NCBI GenBank assembly: GCA_949130495.1 | Contig: OX422207.1 | Span: 374,625,868 to 374,689,867, forward strand | Origin: Sambucus nigra | Lineage: Eukaryota > Streptophyta > Magnoliopsida > Dipsacales > Adoxaceae | Length of the DNA stretch: 64,000 nt | Direction of reading: 5' to 3' | Shown here: positions 58,491 to 64,000 of the stretch, piece by piece | Position numbering within the stretch: position 1 is the first letter of the stretch | Layout of the letters: the number at the start of each line of letters is the position of its first letter | Notes under the pieces: model-generated | What the model was told of the DNA's origin: nothing | The model's database searches: none | Seen by the model: only the letters and a program-made list of their open reading frames with translations | Translations under genes and position numbers: made by a program

Positions 58491-58679
58491 TAGGGGTGTT
58501 CGTGGTCTGGTCCAGTCTGGGTTTTTAGGATTTTTAAGGACCGAACCTATTAAACTGGTCATTGAAAAAAACGGACCAAGACTAGACCGATTGTATCGGT
58601 CACCCGACCCTAGTCGGTCCAGTTTTTTATAGGATCGGTTAACTTGTCGGTCCTAATCTTATTAAATTAATCATTTTAA

Positions 58680-59130
58680 AAATCACCTTTACAAAATGTC
58701 CAAACTTGTCCAAAGTTTAACATAATAAGTGTCCATTTTTTAGCATAAAAACTATCTATTTTTTAGCATAAAAAATTTCAAATTCTATCATTAAAGTTGT
58801 CTAAGTTTTAACTTAAGTGATATGCTGTACAAAGGTAATTTTAGCATAAAAAATGTCTAAATTTAAGCAAAAAACAGTCCAAATTTAAGCAAAAAAAGAA
58901 TTATAAAATTCAGCCATAAAGTGTTGTCCAAAATTTGGTATAAAGGCCTGTCCAGACTGTCCAAAATCAGCCATAAAGATGGATGTCCAAAAATTTGCCA
59001 AAATAAGTTGTTCAAATAAACCATAGTGGGCTGTCCAAATTGTCCCAAATTATCCATAAAGGACTGTCCAAACTATCCAAAATCAGCAATAATGGGTTGT
59101 CCAAAACCATAAAATCAATCATGCAATGGT
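58680..59130. repeat. Diverged TGTCCAAA/AGCATAAA repeat tract
   Basis: Many imperfect copies of TGTCCAAA and TTTAGCATAAAAA or CCATAAAG units lie in this stretch, inside the hAT relic and downstream of its transposase on the minus strand. Confidence 0.7.
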
Positions 59131-59659
59131 GTCCAAACCAATAAACAGTTTAACATTAATAAAAAGAAAAAAATAGCAAGTGAAATGTCCACAATAAAGT
59201 TTGCAATATCGCTAGAAATTATCCATAACACTTCCCAAAATGATCTCCATAAACCTGATATTTCATCACAAACAATTTTAAAAATAGATAGAAAAACAGT
59301 CCAAATTAAATGTAAAAATATATTTAAATATTTTTTAAGTTATTCACTTTACCTCAATAGCTCATCCATATTAAATGCCAATCCACTTTTGGTGATGTTG
59401 TTTCCAACAAATCTGAAATAATAACATGATATGGTATGGAAGATGTTAATTAATAATATTTTACATGAAAAAAGAATAATTATTTAATATGATATGGTAG
59501 TTGTTAGTTACCTCCATCTAATTGTTCAAGTTACTCCACCTCATCCATGGCATCTCTAAGACTGATTGATTTTGATGAATACTTAAGCCAATTTTTGGTA
59601 CAAACAAGGGCTTCCACCGTGTTGAGAAAAAGTGAACTACAGAATGGGTCAAGTATACG

Positions 59660-60295
59660 TCCCCTCGCGAGGCACATGTAATTTATATTTTAAATGAAAA
59701 TCAATGTGTCCGTCGTGACAAATATTCTCTTACCCTTTAAATCACTTTGTAACTTCATTTTCTCATTCAAATATATTGTTAAGCAATCTCTTGCAACCGT
59801 AATACGACTTAAGAGTTTTGTAAATTTTGGTTGAACAATTCTCATAAATTGTCGAAATCCCTCGCCGTCAACAAACCAAAAAAGCAATTCATCAATGATT
59901 AACATCTTAGCAAGATCATCACAACAAGCTTCTAAACTACAACCAATTGCTACAAGACTCGGACACTCCCCGTCTTCTTTTTTAAATGATAATTTTTTTT
60001 GTTTATCATCACACCTTCCCAGAAATTTCTTACACTTGGTGATATGGGCTAATATGTTTTTAGTTCCATTTTTATTTGAATCACAAGCATATGTTGAGGG
60101 ATAATAACTGAATTTTGCCCTACGTTTATTTGGATCACAACCTTTAATTTTAGTAAAATAATCCCAAGCATACGATTTCCGTTCGAAGATTTTACCTCTG
60201 ATTTTTCAGGGTGTTGAGGAGGTGGATTTATGCCTTGCATTAGAGCTTGGGTAGAGGGAATCCCACCTTCGTTTTCATCCATTTGAGTAGCCATT
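59660..60295 (-). pseudogene. hAT (RICESLEEPER-like) transposase N-terminus, broken
   Basis: Starting M-A-T-Q-M-D-E-N-E near 60294, the minus strand gives a BED-type zinc-finger region with Y-A-C-D-S-N-K-N-G-T-K and H-I-T-K-C across a frameshift. It is followed by 59690-59905 with F-V-D-G-E-G-F-R-Q-F-M and I-V-Q-P-K-F, then S-R-I-T-V-A-R-D-C and K-G-K-R-I-F-V-T-T-D-T. This is the conserved segment of plant hAT transposases of the RICESLEEPER/BED-ZF type. The catalytic core and the C-terminal dimerisation region are missing. Two of the BED cysteines appear replaced (by F and Y). Confidence 0.85.
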
Positions 60296-61254
60296 AGCTA
60301 CAATATATACAAAATAAATTTAAACAAGTTATAAAAAAAATTCAAGTTATACAAAATATTTAAAGCAAGACAGAAAAACAAAAAAAACTCACAGATATAA
60401 AAAATAAAAAATAAACGTGAGAAAAACAAATATGAGTAGTACCTCTGTTTGTGTTGTTTATGAGAAAAACAAATCTCATAAACTAACATATGTATTTGTA
60501 TTTGAATTTGAGAAAAAAAAAAGATTACCACTGTTTGTGTTGTTTCTCACGGCCCAAATGGTAGGAAGGCACAAGAGCAAGGACACAAGGCAACGGTGTT
60601 AAGAGCGTCTCACAACAACACAAGAGCACAAGGTTGCGGCGCAGACGCAGAGGCCAACAATGGTGGTTTTGTTTTTCAGAGGGAGCGAGCACCGTGAGTG
60701 AGAGAGATAATGGTAGAAGAATGAGAATGTCTCCAACAGGTTGTGTGTGCGTGTGTTTGTCTAAGATAGATTATGGTTCTTTTTTTTAAGACGAGCGTAC
60801 CCCCAACCCCCAAGACAAGATCCCATCTTTCTTTGAGTATTTTTTATATATAAATATACATAAATACATATATATTAATAGTAACCGATCCGGGTCGGTC
60901 CAGACTGGGTATTTAATAAGGGGGACCGAAGACCAGATCGATTAAATTGGTCTGTAAAAAAAAATTGGACTGGACCGATTAAAAATAAAAATTGATAAAA
61001 TAGGGGGGTCCAATTATTATCAACCTCTACAATTCTTATATCAAGATTAATCACCCCCACCATTTATTTCAAAACACTCTTTGTCTCTCTCTATATTCTT
61101 CTCCTTGAAACCAAAAGGTTTTTTTCTCCCCATTATTCTCTTTTTTATACACACCTTTCCAACAACCTATCTTAAACAAAGAAGGTTTAATTCTTTGTTT
61201 CTATATCTCTCTTTACTTCATTTAAAATTTTTCATATTTAAATTTGTGTTGAAA

Positions 61255-61458
61255 ATGTCCTCTGTAATCCTCTTGATCTCTGCAATGATAGGTCACAAAC
61301 TGCATCAGACACTCTTGCAAAAGGTGCATGGTAGGCATGTGGTTTTCCCAATTGATTGTTGCTTTGATTTTTACTTTTTTCTATATCCGTGTTGTTTATT
61401 CCGAGCTAACTCTGCCATGGGTGGTTTAGTTCTAAGCTTTATGGATATTTACTTTTAG
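61255..61458 (+). CDS. Gene-start-like fragment, unrecognised (copy 2)
   Basis: Second copy of the frame at 52573, with the same length and mostly conservative changes (for example M-V-G-H-K-L-Y to M-I-G-H-K-L-H). In this copy the upstream frame stays open to 61081, but that stretch is CT-rich leader sequence. Function unknown. Confidence 0.3.
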   Translation: MSSVILLISAMIGHKLHQTLLQKVHGRHVVFPIDCCFDFYFFLYPCCLFRANSAMGGLVLSFMDIYF

Positions 61459-62730
61459 ATAAAGTAGTTGATTGTGCACACATGTGATACATAATAAGAA
61501 GAAAAATTAAAAAAACTTTTCTTACAAAAATGTGTAATACTTCCATTTAAAAACTAATTATTAATTAAAGTAAGAATGTGCTGAAAAATATAAAATTCAA
61601 TGATATAACTATTAGCAAAAAAAATAATAAATCATTATCCAAATAAAAAAAATACTTTCGTAACTACCAAATAATCACATATAGCAGAACAAGATAAAAC
61701 AAGTCGCGGAAAACAAACTCAAAACGGTTGAGAGTTTAACACGGGCTCTATCTTAAAAGTCCCATCTTAATATTAAAAAAAATCAATTATATCACGCAAA
61801 TTGAGGATTCACCATAGACTGAGTTGGACATGTTCCCTGACTTTTCCAAAACTCTAGTCAAGTACATAAAAAAAATAGAGGTGAAAGGGTGATTTAGGCA
61901 TCTAAGGTTTTTATTTTCTTGCTTTTATCAAACATCCGCGATTCACTTGATAATTTTTAAATTAGGTTTTTGGATGTCATTTTTGAGTTATGATGATCGG
62001 TAAACATGGTTTTTATGTTTTTTAGTTTTTTTCTTAGTTTGCAAGGGTATTCTATCGCTATGTGTGTTTATGTTAATTTTTTTTATTCTTTTTGTAGGTG
62101 TTGTAAACAACTTTCTTAGATCATTTTATTGTTAATAATTGTCTTTTGCAACTCTGTTGGTACGTGGGATATGCATTCTCAGCATTTCTCTTCATGTGGT
62201 TGATGCGATACAGTATAACAACATACAACTTGGGATAAGACTCCATATATGATAAAAAGGGAAAACTACTAGGGCCTAATTGTCCAACTGATAAGGTATT
62301 TTCCCCCCATTGTGATGACATTTTCATTCCTTTTTACACCTATATTTTGTTGTTTACAATCTTCTTTCAATTATGTATTAAAAAAACAAAAAAAATAATT
62401 AAGTATTAAATTTGGGTTATTGTTTTAGTTTTTTATTTTTGAATATTCCATATAAGATGTTTTTTTATTGCAATTTGTTTCAAGTCTTTTGACAATGTTA
62501 TTAAACATGTTCGTAGAATGTATTGTAGGCATGCTTTGAAAGCTTTATCAAATAGGGAAAGTATTGGAGCAAATGTATATATTACCAACTTCTACAAGAT
62601 ACATAGCAATTTCACCATTTAAGGCTACGATAATTGAGTTGAAGTCGTATGTTAATCTATTTTCCACATGTTTTAGAGTTTTTATTGATTTCATATTTTT
62701 ACACATCTGTCATTAATTACATTCTTGATT

Positions 62731-63808
62731 GAGTAAACTACCCCAAAGGTCCTTTACCTTTTCACTTATTTCAATTTCGTTCTTATCCTTTTTTTTTCAA
62801 TTTCCTCATCAACTTTTCGTTTTGTCTCAATTTCATCCCTCTCATTTTTTTGTTCCAATTTTGTCCTCAGCCTTTCATTTTATCTCAATTCAGTCCATCT
62901 GTTAACTATTTTGGATATAATTGACTATTTTACCCATCTTTATCGAAAAATAATAAAATGGATGTTATAAAATTTGAAAAAAAACTATTTTATTATTGTT
63001 TTGGGATAAAAAATAGTTTTTTATCCGAGAATAATAATAAAAAATAGTTTTTATTTTTATTTTATCCCAACTGTTTTTAATTTTTTTTTAAATAATAATT
63101 TAGTAGTCAACATAGTTTTTTATTTATAAAAACCTGTTTTTTTTAATTTTAATTAAAATGATTGAATTTGATGTCTTAGATTTATGAATGATTGGTGTCA
63201 CTGGCGCGGATCCACATCACGGGGAAAAAATTATTTATCAATTATGCTACATAGATGGTGGAAAAATTGATGTCAAAATTTCGCGATTGGTTAGTTCGCT
63301 GGATCAGACCCATATTCATTCAATGATGTAGATCTGCGTCAGCGACAGTGATTAATCGTGAATCTAAGACATTAAATTAAACATTTTTAATTAAAATTAA
63401 AAAAGAGTTTTTTCATAAATAAAAAACTATGTTGACTATTAAAATTATTATTTTATTTTTTTAAATAAAAAATAGTTGCGATAAAATAAAAATAAAAACA
63501 AAAACTATTTTTTACTATTATTCTCAGATAAAAAGCTATTTTTTATCCACAAGTAATAATAAAATAGTTTATTTTTAAAATTTTATAACATCCATTTTAT
63601 TATTTTTCAATAAAGAGGGGTAAAATAATCAATGATATCCAAAATAGTTAAAGAGAGTCTAAATTGAGATAAAATGAAAGGTTGAGGATGAAATTGAAAC
63701 AAAAAAAGGATAGGGATGAAATTAAGAGGATGAAATTAAAACTAAAAAAAGAACGACGATGAAATTGAAATAAGTGGAAAGGTAAGGGACCTGTGGGATA
63801 GTTTACTC
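62731..63808. mobile_element. Foldback MULE-type element, copy 2
   Basis: Same element and same 9-bp duplication TTCTTGATT (62722-62730 and 63809-63817) as in copy 1. The insertion therefore predates the large duplication. Confidence 0.88.
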
Positions 63809-63854
63809 TTCTTGATTATTGGCAAACTATATATAATAATTTTAAAAGGGTCGA

Positions 63855-63878
63855 GCATCGCGCGGTGCTAATACCTAG
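63855..63878 (+). repeat. Helitron-like 3' terminus in copy 2
   Basis: GAGCATCGCGCGGTGCT then AATACCTAG|T, corresponding to 55163-55196 in copy 1. Confidence 0.6.
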
Positions 63879-64000
63879 TGTTCCAAAATTCTAACTGCAT
63901 AACGCAGTTAAAACAAGGAGTTTGTCTATAGAAATGTGTTTTAATTTTCAATCATGTGTGGATATAAAATTATTTAAATCAGTTATATGAAAGTACAATT

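Larger units (their letters stand above)
58491..61005 (-). mobile_element. hAT element relic, right end lost
   Basis: The left end TAGGGGTGTTCGTGGTCTGG matches the terminus of the hAT MITE at 1708. Subterminal GGTC/GGACC motifs are repeated near both sides (58500-58660 and 60885-60990). The expected right inverted end is absent: at about 61005 the sequence switches to the large duplication. The interior encodes a broken hAT transposase N-terminus on the minus strand. Confidence 0.75.
61010..64000 (+). repeat. Large direct duplication, copy 2 (runs off the window)
   Basis: Colinear with 52332-55341. Differences include TATATCAAG in place of the TATA-like box, a short C-run (C6 at about 62303) where copy 1 has about 20 C, and a small insertion near 63725. 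The left border coincides with the loss of the hAT right end. The copy continues beyond base 64000. Confidence 0.93.

Overview
This window is nuclear DNA of a flowering plant, most likely a eudicot. The evidence is GT-AG introns in a chloroplast-targeted gene, several superfamilies of plant transposable elements, a piece of plastid 23S rRNA in the nuclear sequence, and very AT-rich intergenic DNA. I cannot name the species. Most of the 64 kb is transposable-element sequence in various states of decay.

The one recognisable host gene is on the minus strand. It encodes a chloroplast thioredoxin-like/peroxiredoxin-like protein of the AAED1/PRXL2 family. Exon 1 lies at 38840-39118, exon 2 at 24530-24576 and exon 3 at 24309-24423. 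Intron 1 is about 14.3 kb because it holds an 11.7-kb nested retrotransposon complex. The later exons are not visible in the remaining 24.3 kb to the left. A MULE transposon (39794-43673) sits 30 bp upstream of the start codon and separates the gene from a likely native promoter (TA-rich stretch and two G-boxes, 43683-43963).

Left part (1-24.3 kb): a CACTA-like MITE, a decayed plant-mobile-domain-like gene with a hAT MITE beside its 3' part, an LTR relic bounded by a perfect 58-bp palindrome, two decayed Ty3-gypsy integrase regions, a second mobile-domain-like relic, a PIF/Harbinger ORF1-like relic, the plastid rRNA fragment, a short degenerate LTR element and a long LTR relic.

Centre (24.3-39.1 kb): the host gene and, in intron 1, a plus-strand Ty1-copia element (26802-38457). 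Its 5' LTR is split by a minus-strand, pol-less copia element (26834-32201), whose own LTR carries a hAT deletion derivative (28283-28940). Exact or near-exact target-site duplications (TSDs) fix this order of insertion.

Right part (39.1-64 kb): a Harbinger MITE in the MULE's TSD, the MULE with a broken transposase gene, a Harbinger-type element swollen by about 1.1 kb of AT repeat, a 2.9-kb solo LTR, Helitron-type 3' ends, and a direct duplication of at least 3 kb (52.3-55.3 and 61.0-64.0 kb). Each copy carries a foldback MULE, a Helitron-like terminus and a captured gene-start-like segment. Between the copies is a truncated hAT element with a transposase relic.

The most unusual signal is a cluster of the palindrome CGTTCGAACG in the LTRs of two apparently unrelated families (27891-27997 and 46704-46890).
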